Part shown: one piece after another, positions 41,564 through 50,120 of the stretch
Layout of the letters: every line of letters starts with the position of its first letter
Numbering within the stretch: the stretch's first letter is position 1
DNA from: Planctomycetota bacterium
GTDB taxonomy: Bacteria > Planctomycetota > UBA1135 > GCA-002686595
DNA: 51,868 nt
NCBI GenBank assembly: GCA_016872795.1
Contig: VGYZ01000021.1
Span: 1 to 51,868, forward strand
Direction: 5' to 3'
Made by a program: the position numbers and the translations under genes
Notes under the pieces: generated by a model
The model's input: only the letters and a program-made list of their open reading frames with translations
Database searches by the model: none
What the model was told of the DNA's origin: nothing

Positions 41564-43213
41564 CTAGAGCTGCACCACGCGCACGGAGCGGATCGGCTCG
41601 AGGCGCGCGAGCGCCTCGAGCACCTCCGGCGTGGGCTGCTCGTCGAGCGCGAGAAACCCCCGCGCGAGCTTGTCGGAGGCGCGCGCGCCCGGGCCGAGCT
41701 CGATGCGGCGAATGTTGATGTGCGCCGCGCCGAGCGTCGTGCCGAGCAGGCCGACGACGCCGGGTTGGTCGACATGCGTGGTGACGAGCAGCGGCCCCTG
41801 CGGCACGAGGTCGAGGTAGTGGTCGTCGATGCGCACGATGCGCGGGTCGCGGCCGAACACGCTGCCGCCCACGACATGTACCTCGCCCGTGCGCGAGATC
41901 GCGCGCGCCTTCACGAGGCTGTGCAAGAAGTGCGACTCATCGTCGCCGCGGTCGTGGACGGCGAGTCCGCGCTCGAGCGCGAGTCGCGGCGCGTTCACGA
42001 AGTTGAGCGGCGTGTCGCAGCCCTTGCGCAGCGCTCCCACGAGCAGCGCGAGTCGGACGTGGCTCGCGTCCTTGAGGGAGATCTCGCCCGAGAGCGAGAT
42101 CTCGAGCGTGCGCAGCGGGCTGTCGCACAGTTGCGCGAGCGTCGAGCCGAGCTTCTCCGCGAGCAGCAACCACGGCGCGAGCTCGCGCAGAGTCGCGGCG
42201 CTCGTCGCGGGCAGGTTGACCGCGTTGCGCGCGAGGCCCTCGAGCAGGAACTCGCTGACCTGCTGCGCGATCTCGAGAGCGACGCTGCGCTGAGCCTCCT
42301 CCGACGATGCGCCGAGGTGCGGCGTGAGGATCACGTCGTCGCGGGAGAGCAGCGGGTGGTCCTTGGACGGCGGCTCGCTCTCGAACACATCGAGCGCCGC
42401 TCCCTTGAGGCGGCCCTGCGCGAGCGCGTCGGCGAGTGCCTGCTCGTCGACGAGCCCGCCGCGCGCGCAGTTGACCAGCCGCGCGCCCGGCTTCATCGCG
42501 AAGATGCGCTCACGGGAGAGGATGTGGCGCGTCTCGTCGCTGTAGGGAATGTGCAGCGTGACGAAGTCGGCGCGCGCGAGCAGCTCGTCGAGCGGCAGCA
42601 ACTCCACGCCTTCGAGCGGCGAGCGCTCTCCCGCGAGGTAGGGATCGTAGGCCACGACCTTCATGGCGAGTCCCAGTCCGCGCGACGCCACGACGCGCCC
42701 GATGCGCCCGAGTCCGACCACTCCGAGCGTCTTGCCGGAAATCTCGCTGCCCGAGAGCTTGCCGCGCAGCTTCCACTCACCCGCGCGCACGGCGCGATCG
42801 CCGCGCGTCACATTGCGCGCCAAGGCGAGCATGAGCGCCACCGTCAGCTCCGCGGTGGTGGTCGTGTTGCCCGCGGGAGCGTTCATCACGACGACCCCGC
42901 GCGCCGTGGCCGCATCGACATCCACATTGTCGACGCCGACGCCCGCGCGGCCCACGACCCGCAGTTGCGGCGCGGCGTCGAGGACCGCGCGCGTGACCTT
43001 CGTCGCGGAGCGCACGACGAGCGCGTCGGCATCCCGGACGCGCGCCACGAGCTCGGCCTCCTTCAGGCCCGTGCACGCCTCCGGCTGAAAGCCGTACGCC
43101 GCGAAGGCTTCGAGCGCCTCCGCGGAGAGCTCGTCGCAAATCAGGATGCGCTCGGGGCGCACGGGGGCTCCGCTCACGGCGGGTGCGGTCGCTTCACGCA
43201 GCGGGGTGGTCAT
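41564..43213 (-). CDS. serA: D-3-phosphoglycerate dehydrogenase
   Basis: A 549-aa first enzyme of serine synthesis. D-2-hydroxyacid dehydrogenase core (GRAGVGVDNVDV, NAPAGNTTTTAELTVALMLALARN, TLGVVGLGRIGRVVA, NCARGGLVDEQAL, ALDVFESEPP, TPHLGASSEEAQ), then an allosteric substrate-binding domain and a C-terminal ACT domain (LLVTTHVDQPGVVGLLGTTLG). This is the long type-1 form. Its length is normal for that form (about 525-530) with an N-terminal extension of about 20. A Shine-Dalgarno GAGGAG (43221-43226) lies seven bases before the ATG, and TATGCT further up. It heads a four-gene run: serA, serB, aminotransferase, DUF1080. Confidence 0.95.
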   Translation of the reverse strand: MTTPLREATAPAVSGAPVRPERILICDELSAEALEAFAAYGFQPEACTGLKEAELVARVRDADALVVRSATKVTRAVLDAAPQLRVVGRAGVGVDNVDVDAATARGVVVMNAPAGNTTTTAELTVALMLALARNVTRGDRAVRAGEWKLRGKLSGSEISGKTLGVVGLGRIGRVVASRGLGLAMKVVAYDPYLAGERSPLEGVELLPLDELLARADFVTLHIPYSDETRHILSRERIFAMKPGARLVNCARGGLVDEQALADALAQGRLKGAALDVFESEPPSKDHPLLSRDDVILTPHLGASSEEAQRSVALEIAQQVSEFLLEGLARNAVNLPATSAATLRELAPWLLLAEKLGSTLAQLCDSPLRTLEISLSGEISLKDASHVRLALLVGALRKGCDTPLNFVNAPRLALERGLAVHDRGDDESHFLHSLVKARAISRTGEVHVVGGSVFGRDPRIVRIDDHYLDLVPQGPLLVTTHVDQPGVVGLLGTTLGAAHINIRRIELGPGARASDKLARGFLALDEQPTPEVLEALARLEPIRSVRVVQL

Positions 43214-43220
43214 CGCGGTG

Positions 43221-43245
43221 CTCCTCGTTTCGGCGCGAGAGCATA
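43221..43245 (-). promoter_or_regulatory. Promoter core and ribosome binding site of serA
   Basis: TATGCT (43240-43245), then CTCGCGCC, then GAGGAG (43221-43226) seven bases before the start codon. It is one of few genes in the window with both a clear -10 and a clear Shine-Dalgarno sequence. Confidence 0.6.
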
Positions 43246-43295
43246 GACGCGAGGCATGGCTCGCGCGACGGCATCCGCGCCGCCCGCTCGGCGGC

Positions 43296-43871
43296 TCAGC
43301 TCGAGAGCGCCGTGCGGACGAGGAGCTCGAGGTTGGCGGGATCGATGGACTTCGCGGCTCGTTCGACCTGCTTGCGCGCGTCCTTCTCCGAGTAGCCGAT
43401 GGAGACGAGCGCGGTGACCGCGTCCTCGAGCTGCGCTGGCCCGCGCGCCGCCGGGGCGCCCGCGCTGCCAGCGCCGAGCGCCGCCGCCTTGCCGCGCAGG
43501 TCGAGCAGGATCTGGTCGGCGGTCTTCTGGCCGATGCCCTTGACCTTCGTGAGCCGCTTGGAATCGCGGGCGATCACCGCGGTCACGAGCTCCTCGCACG
43601 AGAGTCCGGACAGGACCGCGAGCGCCACCTTGGGGCCCACGCCCCTCACGCCGAGCAGCGCGCGGAACATGTCGCGCGCCGCCTCGTCGCGGAAGCCGTA
43701 GAGCGCATGGCTGTCCTCGCGCACGACGAGGTGCGTCCACAGCCGCAGGCGGCCGCTGGTCGGGAAGCTCGCGCCCGGCGGCACGAGCACCTCGTAGCCG
43801 ACGCCGCGCACATCGAGCACGATGCGCGCGGCCGAGCGTCCCGCGACGTCTCCTTCGAGGAAGTCGTACAC
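43296..43871 (-). CDS. ruvA: Holliday junction branch migration protein RuvA
   Basis: A 191-aa subunit that binds Holliday junctions and loads RuvB. Domain I (IVLDVRGVGYEVLVPP, LWTHLVVREDSHALYGF), two helix-hairpin-helix units in domain II (LLGVRGVGPKVALAVLSG and LTKVKGIGQKTADQILLDLRGK), and the small domain III (QLEDAVTALVSIGYSEKDARK). GTG start at 43871, 12 bp after the stop of the TPR/alpha-CTD gene on the same strand, so cotranscribed. No ruvB or ruvC in the window. Confidence 0.95.
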   Translation of the reverse strand: MYDFLEGDVAGRSAARIVLDVRGVGYEVLVPPGASFPTSGRLRLWTHLVVREDSHALYGFRDEAARDMFRALLGVRGVGPKVALAVLSGLSCEELVTAVIARDSKRLTKVKGIGQKTADQILLDLRGKAAALGAGSAGAPAARGPAQLEDAVTALVSIGYSEKDARKQVERAAKSIDPANLELLVRTALSS

Positions 43872-43883
43872 GGGAGTGCGGGG

Positions 43884-45245
43884 CTACTTCTTCTTCGTGG
43901 CCTGCAGCTGCACGCCGAACTCCGCGAGCTTGCGCTTGAGCTCGAGCAGCGAGGTCTGGCCGAAGTTGGGCATCGAGAGCAGCTCGTCCTCGCAGTGGAC
44001 GAGGATGTCGCCGAGCGTCAGGCAGGCGAGGTTCTCAACCGCGCGTCGCACGCGGATCGAGAGGTCGAGCTTGCTCACGGGCGTGTTGAGCATTTCCGTG
44101 TTCTCGTTGCTGCCCACGCGCGGGCGCGTCGCCGCCTCGATCGAGGCGACCGCTTCCTCGTGCTTCATGCCCAGACGCAGGCTCTTGGAGTTCAGGATCT
44201 CCTTGATCTCGTTGAGCGATGTCTCGCCGAAGTTCTTGTACGAGAGCAGCTCGGGCTCGGTCAGCCGCACGAGGTCGCCGAGCGTGACGATGTTCATCTT
44301 GTTGAGGCAGTTGCGCGCGCGCACCGACAGCTCGAAGTCGGTGATCGGCGTCTTGAGGATCTGGTTCAAGCGGTCTTCCTTGCGCTCGAGATCCTCGTCG
44401 TATTGCATGTCGATCCCCGAGCGCGCGTCCTCGAGATACAGGCGAGCGCGGATGTTGGTCGGGTCGTTGCGCGCGATGACGTCGTAGCAGGCGGCGGCCT
44501 CCTGATCGCGACCGAGATCCTCGTAGAGCACGCCGAGGTTGAACATCACATTGCGGTCGATGGGGAGCATCGACGCCAGCGACTGGTAGGCCTGCAGCGC
44601 GAGTTCGTCGAGGCCGTAGCGCTCGGCGAGCGCCGCGAAGCGCGCGAGGTTGGTGCGGTGCGAGGGGTCGATCTCGCGCGCGGCGGCGTACAGGTCGAGT
44701 GCGGCCTCGGGCGAGCGGCGCAGCTCGGCGAGGCGACCCCTCAGGTAGCTGCACTCGGCGCTCGCGGCGAACGACGGCGGTGCGCTGTCGAGCTCGCGCT
44801 CGAGCGTGTCGGCCGCGGCCTCGTGGTCGCCCATCTGCAGGCCCAGCTCGACCTGCGCTTCGAGGCGGCTGCCGCGCGGGCGCGGTTCCTCGGGGTACTG
44901 GCTCGAGAGGCGCTCGAAGATGGCCTGGGCGTCGGCCCAGCGTGCGATCGACATCAGCGCGCTGCCGCGGGTGAAGGCCGCGACGACATCGGTCTTCTCG
45001 TGGCTCGCGAGCTGGGCGGCGCAGGCCTCGTAGCGCGCGACCATCCACAGGCCGAGGCCCTTGCGGCGACCTTCCTCGCCCGAGTTCGAGAGGCCTTCGA
45101 CCATGCGCGTGAAGCTGTCGAGGGTCGAGCGCGAGCGGTAGACCGCGGAGCGCGCTTGGACCAGCGTCGTGAAGTTGGGGATCGAGGCGCTCTTCAGTTC
45201 GAAGGCCTCGGAGGTGGCCGACATCTCGACTGTGCTGGAAGTCAT
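43884..45245 (-). CDS. TPR protein with two tandem RNA polymerase alpha-CTD-like domains
   Basis: A 453-aa protein. Residues about 60-285 are TPR/helical repeats (AFTRGSALMSIARWADAQAIFERLSS, MFNLGVLYEDLGRDQEAAACYDVIARNDP). Residues 298-360 align with the C-terminal domain of RNA polymerase alpha: FELSVRARNCLNKMNIVTLG, then YKNFGETSLNEIKEI and LRLGM. Positions equivalent to E. coli R265, N268, C269, G296 and S299 are kept, which contact UP-element DNA or activators; K298 is Thr. A second, more diverged copy occupies 388-446 (R265 equivalent kept, N268 is Arg). It lacks the alpha N-terminal assembly domain, so it is not RpoA. It probably binds DNA or transcription factors while the TPR part recruits partners. 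ATG 45245 follows the best promoter of the window. ruvA follows. Confidence 0.88.
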   Translation of the reverse strand: MTSSTVEMSATSEAFELKSASIPNFTTLVQARSAVYRSRSTLDSFTRMVEGLSNSGEEGRRKGLGLWMVARYEACAAQLASHEKTDVVAAFTRGSALMSIARWADAQAIFERLSSQYPEEPRPRGSRLEAQVELGLQMGDHEAAADTLERELDSAPPSFAASAECSYLRGRLAELRRSPEAALDLYAAAREIDPSHRTNLARFAALAERYGLDELALQAYQSLASMLPIDRNVMFNLGVLYEDLGRDQEAAACYDVIARNDPTNIRARLYLEDARSGIDMQYDEDLERKEDRLNQILKTPITDFELSVRARNCLNKMNIVTLGDLVRLTEPELLSYKNFGETSLNEIKEILNSKSLRLGMKHEEAVASIEAATRPRVGSNENTEMLNTPVSKLDLSIRVRRAVENLACLTLGDILVHCEDELLSMPNFGQTSLLELKRKLAEFGVQLQATKKK

Positions 45246-45370
45246 GTGCGGTGGTCGTCTGGGGGAGTGGGAGAGTTGCCGTGGGGTCGCTTGCGGGGCG
45301 CGCCGGGCCGGGAAGGTCGGCCGAGACGCGGGAATCTTGAGGGCCCCGGTGGGCGTGCGAAGGGCCAAGG

Positions 45371-45400
45371 AGAATACAGACGAGCGGCGCGGGGCGTCAA
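45371..45400 (-). promoter_or_regulatory. Promoter of the TPR/alpha-CTD and ruvA genes
   Basis: TTGACG (45395-45400), 18-bp spacer, TATTCT (45371-45376) on the minus strand. Closest match to a housekeeping sigma promoter in the window. The leader to the ATG is about 120 bases. The start of the divergent HIT gene is 62 bases beyond the -35. Confidence 0.7.
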
Positions 45401-45462
45401 CTTGGTCCGTCCGTGGCCCAGACCCTTGCAGCGCCTGCTCGCGCGGCGTTCCCTTGGGCGCC

Positions 45463-45798
45463 ATGGAGTGCATCTTCTGCCGCATCGCCGCCGGCACGGC
45501 CACGGCCCGGATCGTGTTCGAGAGCCCGCGCGTGCTCGCCTTCGAGGACCTCCATCCGCAGGCGCCGGTACATGTGCTCGTGGTGCCGCGCGAGCACATC
45601 GACTCGCTGTGGGAGCTCGTCGACGCACAACTCGCCGGCGAGCTCCTGCTCGCGGCCGCGGAGGTCGCGCGCCGCAAGGGACTCGCGCGCGGCTTTCGCG
45701 TGCTCACCAACGCGCGCCGCGACGGCGGTCAGGAGGTCGAGCACCTGCACCTGCACATCGTCGGAGGCAAGCGGCTCGGCCGCATGTTGCCGGGCTGA
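45463..45798 (+). CDS. HIT-family nucleotide hydrolase/transferase (HINT-type)
   Basis: A 111-aa histidine triad protein of the Hint branch that cleaves nucleoside phosphoramidates or adenylated compounds. MECIFCRIAAGTATARIVFES opening, LAFEDLHPQAPVHVLVVPREHI, and the triad HLHLHIVGG near the C-terminus, as in E. coli HinT. Complete and of normal length. Divergent from the TPR/alpha-CTD gene; a CAGACCCTTGC string near 45420 may serve as its -10. Its partner pathway is unclear. Confidence 0.92.
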   Translation: MECIFCRIAAGTATARIVFESPRVLAFEDLHPQAPVHVLVVPREHIDSLWELVDAQLAGELLLAAAEVARRKGLARGFRVLTNARRDGGQEVEHLHLHIVGGKRLGRMLPG

Positions 45799-45903
45799 GC
45801 GCGCGCGCGGCGCGCGAGAATTTCGCCACGAGGTCCTTGATTCGCCCGCGCGCTTTTCGGAAGAGAGATAGCGTCGCGTTACACGATGCGCGCAGGGGGG
45901 GCT

Positions 45904-47367
45904 ATGGACAAGTTCGTGATCGAGGGTGGGCGCAAGCTGCAGGGCAGCGTGCGCGTTTCGGGTTCGAAGAATGCGGTGCTTCCGGTGCTCGCGGCGACGC
46001 TGCTCACCGATGAACCCGTGGTGATCCCGAATGCGCCGGATGTCTCCGATGTGCGGCAGATGCTGAAGGTCCTCGAGGGGCTGGGCTCGAAGTGTGAGCG
46101 CTCGAAGGAAGGCGCACTCAGCGTGCGCTCGGCGAGCGTTCCGCACAACGAGGCGGGCTGGGACTGCGTGCGCAAGATGCGCGGCTCGGTCGCGGTGCTC
46201 GGTCCCGTCCTCGCGCGCACCCAGCACGCGCGCGTCAGCCTGCCCGGCGGCTGCGTCATCGGCGTGCGCCCGGTCGACCTGCACATCAAGGGCATGCGCG
46301 CGCTCGGCGCGAAGGTCGATGTCGACGGCGGCGACATCATCGCCAGCGCGACCGGCGGCCTGCGCGGCGAGGAGATGTACTTGGGCGGCGCGCAGGGCCC
46401 GACCGTGCTCGGCACCGCCAATGTGATGATGGCCGCGACGCTCGCCAAGGGCCGCACCGTGATCCACGGCGCCGCCTGCGAGCCGGAAGTGGTCGACCTC
46501 GGCGACTGCTTGAACAAGATGGGCGCGCGCATCACGGGCTTGGGCTCGCCGCGCATCGAGATCGAGGGCGTCGACCGGCTGCACGGCTGCACGCACTCCG
46601 TGATCCCCGACCGCATCGAGGCGGGCACGCTCGTGATCGCGGGCGCGATGACGGGCAGCAAGATCCGCGTCGAGGGCTGCCGCCCCGACCACCTGATGAT
46701 CTTGCTCGAGCGCATGCGCGAGGCGGAGCTGCCGCACCACTTCGGCACGGACTGGATCGAGACCATGGCCTTCGACCCGCGCAAGAAGCGCGCGAAGCCG
46801 ACCGATGTCACGACCCTGCCGCACCCGGCCTTCCCGACCGACCTGCAGGCGCAGTGGATGGCGCTGATGACCACCGCCGATGGCATGAGCCTCGTGACGG
46901 AGACGATCTTCACCGACCGCTACATGCATGTCGCCGAGCTGATGCGCATGGGCGCCAACATCCGGCGTCAGGGCGCGAGCGCGATCGTGATGGGGCCCGC
47001 GAACCTCAAGGGCACGCAGGTGATGGCCTCCGACCTGCGCGCGTCCGCGGCGCTCGTGCTCGCCGGCCTCGTCGCCGAGGGCACGACCGAGGTGCACCGC
47101 GTGTACCACATCGACCGCGGCTACGCGCGCATCGAGCAGCGCCTCGCGGAGCTCGGCGCGAGCATCGCGCGCGTCGACGACGATCCGGACGCGATCGCGA
47201 CGGACACGGCGCCGGCCAAGGATACGCTCACGCCGGCGAAGGCAGCCGTGTTGCCCAAGCCCGCGGCGACCAAGACCGCCCCGGCCTTGAAGACGAATCC
47301 GGCTGTGAAGACGAGTCCGGCGCGCGCGGCCGCGAAGAAGCCCAAGGCCAAGGCCGCGCGCCGCTAG
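45904..47367 (+). CDS. murA: UDP-N-acetylglucosamine 1-carboxyvinyltransferase with a basic tail
   Basis: A 487-aa enzyme adding enolpyruvate to UDP-GlcNAc, the first committed step of peptidoglycan synthesis. MDKFVIEGGRKLQGSVRVSGSKNAVLPVLAA opening split by the Lys22-type loop, the reactive Cys in LPGGCVIGVRPVDLH (fosfomycin target present), HGAACEPEVVDLGDCLNKMGA, PDRIEAGTLVIAGA, FPTDLQAQWMAL, DLRASAALVLAGLVAEG. The family ends near residue 430. About 55 extra residues follow, made of Ala, Lys, Pro and Thr (TPAKAAVLPKPAATKTAP ... AAAKKPKAKAARR). I chose ATG 45904; an ATG at 45886 adds six residues. A TAGCGT element lies near 45870. Confidence 0.94.
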   Translation: MDKFVIEGGRKLQGSVRVSGSKNAVLPVLAATLLTDEPVVIPNAPDVSDVRQMLKVLEGLGSKCERSKEGALSVRSASVPHNEAGWDCVRKMRGSVAVLGPVLARTQHARVSLPGGCVIGVRPVDLHIKGMRALGAKVDVDGGDIIASATGGLRGEEMYLGGAQGPTVLGTANVMMAATLAKGRTVIHGAACEPEVVDLGDCLNKMGARITGLGSPRIEIEGVDRLHGCTHSVIPDRIEAGTLVIAGAMTGSKIRVEGCRPDHLMILLERMREAELPHHFGTDWIETMAFDPRKKRAKPTDVTTLPHPAFPTDLQAQWMALMTTADGMSLVTETIFTDRYMHVAELMRMGANIRRQGASAIVMGPANLKGTQVMASDLRASAALVLAGLVAEGTTEVHRVYHIDRGYARIEQRLAELGASIARVDDDPDAIATDTAPAKDTLTPAKAAVLPKPAATKTAPALKTNPAVKTSPARAAAKKPKAKAARR

Positions 47368-47386
47368 GCCGAGACAGGCGCACTCC

Positions 47387-48280
47387 ATGACCGACTCTGG
47401 CGCTGCTGGTTCTCCGCTCGAGCCGCGCGACTCCGATCCGTACCGCGCGCCGCAATCGGGGTTCGCGAGGGAGGCGTCGCAGGGCGGCGGGAGAGCGGCC
47501 CAACCCCTCGATTGGGAACCGTTCGACGCGCTGAGCTTTGGCATCGACGCGCTCAGGCGCTATCCGATCGCGATTCTCGCGGCCTTCGTCGCGTCGCTCG
47601 TGGGCTCGATCGTCGGCGGCATCGGCGGCGTCGCACAGAACTTCCTCAGCATGCGAGGCGACGAGCGTCTGGTGCTGCTCGGCTTCGTCATCTACGGCGT
47701 GTGCCTGCTGCTCAACATCCCGCTCGCCGCGTGGATGGGGCTCGGGCAGGCGCGCTACGGCCTCGCGCTGGCGAGCGGCGAGCGCCCGGAGCTCTCCGTG
47801 CTCTTCCGCGGCGAGGGCCTGCTCGCTGCGATTGCCGTGCAGTGCGTGTACATGTTCGGCTGCGTGCTGATCTTCGGCGTGTGTTTCTTGCCGGCGATCG
47901 AATTGGTGTGGGAGCAGTGGCCCGATCCGGGCCTCGATGCCCTGCTCGCCGCGGGAGCGGGTGCGCTGGTCTTCATGCCCGTGGCGCTCTACTTCGCCAC
48001 GCGCGTCTGCCTCGCCAATTGCGCCATCGCGGAACGCGGCGTGGGGGCGTTCGAGGCCATCTCGGAGTCGTGGCGCATGACGAGCGGGCAGCTGTGGCCA
48101 TTCGTGCTGTTCTTCCTGCTGTTCTTTGCGCTCGCCGTCGTGGCCTACTTTGCGGGCTTGCTCTTGTGCTGTGTCGGCGTGCTCGCGACGGTTCCGGCCG
48201 TGGCGATGATCTTCTACATCGCCACGGGCTACGCGTACTGGAAGCGCAGCGGCGTCGAGCCGGTCCTCCCGCCCGCCTGA
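47387..48280 (+). CDS. Multi-pass membrane protein of unknown function
   Basis: A 297-aa protein. About 45 N-terminal residues are polar (PYRAPQSGF motif common in planctomycete membrane proteins). Then there are six or so hydrophobic helices (AILAAFVASLVGSIVGGIGGV, LVLLGFVIYGVCLLLNIPLAAW, LLAAIAVQCVYMFGCVLIFGVCFLP, ALLAAGAGALVFMPVALYFA, FVLFFLLFFALAVVAYFAGLLLCC, VGVLATVPAVAMIFYIATGYAYW). The pattern RVCLANCAIAERGVGAFEAISESWRMTSG resembles the glycerophosphoryl diester phosphodiesterase membrane-domain/DUF975 type. It starts 19 bases after murA and may be in one operon. Function unknown. Confidence 0.72.
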   Translation: MTDSGAAGSPLEPRDSDPYRAPQSGFAREASQGGGRAAQPLDWEPFDALSFGIDALRRYPIAILAAFVASLVGSIVGGIGGVAQNFLSMRGDERLVLLGFVIYGVCLLLNIPLAAWMGLGQARYGLALASGERPELSVLFRGEGLLAAIAVQCVYMFGCVLIFGVCFLPAIELVWEQWPDPGLDALLAAGAGALVFMPVALYFATRVCLANCAIAERGVGAFEAISESWRMTSGQLWPFVLFFLLFFALAVVAYFAGLLLCCVGVLATVPAVAMIFYIATGYAYWKRSGVEPVLPPA

Positions 48281-48370
48281 GTTGTCCCTCGCGTTCGAGG
48301 GCCCGCCTGAGGGCGCGCAGGCGCTGCGCTCTCCCGCGGCTTGAGGGCGACAGCGCAGGCGTCCGCGCGG

Positions 48371-48376
48371 CATAAT
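48371..48376 (+). promoter_or_regulatory. -10 element of ffh
   Basis: CATAAT followed by CTCGCGCCC; GCGACA lies 18 bases upstream as a possible -35. The string is very similar to that before miaB. Start codon 30 bases downstream. Confidence 0.55.
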
Positions 48377-48406
48377 CTCGCGCCCTTCCACCTTGGGACG
48401 CACGCC

Positions 48407-50002
48407 ATGTTCGAGACGCTGACGCAACGACTGACCGGGGCCTTCTCCTTCCTGAAGGGGAGTGCCGAGCTCTCCCCGGAGAACATCGAGGAAGGCCTGC
48501 GCGCGGTGCGCGCGGCGCTGCTCGAGGCGGACGTGCAGTTCCAAGTGGCGCGCGACTTCACCGAGCGCGTGCGCGCGCGCGTGGTCGGCGAGAAGGTCCT
48601 GAAGGGCGTCGAGGCTTCGCAGCAGTTCATCCACGCCTGCCACGAGGAGCTGGTGGTGCTGCTCGGGCCCGAGGAGAGCGCGCTCGCGGTGGCGAAGAGC
48701 GGCCCGACGGTGATCCTCATGGCGGGCCTGCAGGGGGCGGGCAAGACCACCACCTGCGCCAAGCTCGCCAAGCTCCAGAAGGAGAAGTTCCAGCGGCGTC
48801 CGCTGCTGGTCGCGGCCGATGTCAAGCGTCCCGCGGCCGTCGACCAGCTCAAGATCCTCGGGCAGAAGATCGGCGTGCCCGTGTTCCATGTCGAGGGGGC
48901 GAGCGCGCCGGAGGTGTGCGCGCAGGGCGTCGAGTTCGCGCGCGCCAACGGCCACGACCTCGTGATCCTCGACACGGCGGGCCGCCTGCATGTCGACGAG
49001 GAGATGATGGCCGAGGTGGCCGAGGTCGCCGCGCGCACGCAGCCGCACAACCAGCTGCTGGTGGTCGACGCGATGACCGGTCAGGACGCGGTCAAGTCCG
49101 CCAAGACCTTCCACGACAGGCTCGCGCTCACGGGCGTGGTGCTGACCAAGCTCGACGGCGATGCGCGCGGCGGCGCGGCGCTCTCGATCCAGACCATCGT
49201 CGGTCGCCCGATCCTGTTCGTCGGCATCGGCGAGAAGCTCGACGACATAGACACATTCCATGCGCGCCGCATGGCGGGCCGCATCCTGGGCATGGGCGAT
49301 GTGGTCGGCCTCGTCGAGACCGCGGCCTCGAAGATCTCCGAGCAGGAGGCGCAGGCCTCGTTCGAGAAGATGGTCATGGGCGACTTCACGCTCGAGGACA
49401 TGCTCGAGCAGCTGCGCATGATCAAGCGCCTGGGACCCCTGAAGAAGGTGCTCTCGATGATGCCCGGCATGGGGCAGCTCGGCGACCTCGACAAGCTCGT
49501 CGACGACAAGCGCTTCGCGCGCATGGAGGCGCTCTTCACTTCGATGACGCGCCGCGAGCGGCTGCGGCCGGAGATCATCGACATGTCGCGCCGCCGTCGC
49601 ATTGCGCGCGGGGCGGGTCAGGATCCCAACGCGGTCGGCGAGCTCCTGAAAAGCCATCAGGCGATGAAGCGCATGATGAAGGAGATGAACCGCATGGGGC
49701 TCGGGGCCAAGCTCGGCGCCAAGGCCAAGGAGGAGTCCCTGCGCTCCATGTCGCCCACCGGCGAGCTGGCCTCCAAGGGCGACGGGGGGGGACTCTTCGG
49801 CGGCGGGCTGGGAGGCCTCGGGGGCTTGGGCGGCCTCGGGGGACTGTTCGGCGGCGGCAAGGTCGGCGCGGGACTGCCCCCGGGCATGGGTGGCATGGGA
49901 GGGATGGGGGGCATGGGCTTCCCCGGGCGCCCCATGGGCTCGTCCCCGACGCGCCAGTCGGGCTCCAAGCGCAAGAAGGACAAGCGCAAGAAGCGTCGCT
50001 AG
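48407..50002 (+). CDS. ffh: Signal recognition particle protein Ffh
   Basis: A 531-aa GTPase that binds signal sequences and the SRP RNA and delivers ribosomes to FtsY. N domain (about 1-90), G domain with GLQGAGKTTT (107-116), DVKRPAAVDQL, ILDTAGRLHVDEEMM, TKLDGDARGGAALSI. M domain (about 300-440) with GMGDVVGLVE, the Met-rich FEKMVMGDFTLEDMLEQLRMIK, and MTRRERLRPEIIDMSRRRRIARGAG for RNA binding. The C-terminal extension has GGLGGLGGLGGLGGLFGGG, a Met/Gly stretch and a basic KRKKDKRKKRR tail, longer than usual. The gene is followed by rpsP, a classical order. Confidence 0.95.
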   Translation: MFETLTQRLTGAFSFLKGSAELSPENIEEGLRAVRAALLEADVQFQVARDFTERVRARVVGEKVLKGVEASQQFIHACHEELVVLLGPEESALAVAKSGPTVILMAGLQGAGKTTTCAKLAKLQKEKFQRRPLLVAADVKRPAAVDQLKILGQKIGVPVFHVEGASAPEVCAQGVEFARANGHDLVILDTAGRLHVDEEMMAEVAEVAARTQPHNQLLVVDAMTGQDAVKSAKTFHDRLALTGVVLTKLDGDARGGAALSIQTIVGRPILFVGIGEKLDDIDTFHARRMAGRILGMGDVVGLVETAASKISEQEAQASFEKMVMGDFTLEDMLEQLRMIKRLGPLKKVLSMMPGMGQLGDLDKLVDDKRFARMEALFTSMTRRERLRPEIIDMSRRRRIARGAGQDPNAVGELLKSHQAMKRMMKEMNRMGLGAKLGAKAKEESLRSMSPTGELASKGDGGGLFGGGLGGLGGLGGLGGLFGGGKVGAGLPPGMGGMGGMGGMGFPGRPMGSSPTRQSGSKRKKDKRKKRR

Positions 50003-50030
50003 GGGAACCGCGCGCTCCGCACGGGGGCGC

Positions 50031-50059
50031 TTGCCCTGCCCTGCGCCGCTCCCTACACT
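50031..50059 (+). promoter_or_regulatory. Promoter of rpsP
   Basis: TTGCCC (50031-50036), 17-bp spacer, TACACT (50054-50059), then CTGCGCCC. The start codon is 61 bases downstream of the -10. Confidence 0.6.
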
Positions 50060-50120
50060 CTGCGCCCTTCGAAAGTTGGCCGGGACAGCTCCCGGTCCTG
50101 CACGAAAACCAAGCATCCGC

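Noticed and set aside
43884-45245. The gene being rpoA itself
   Set aside because: There is no alpha N-terminal domain, the front is TPR repeats, and two C-terminal domains are present.
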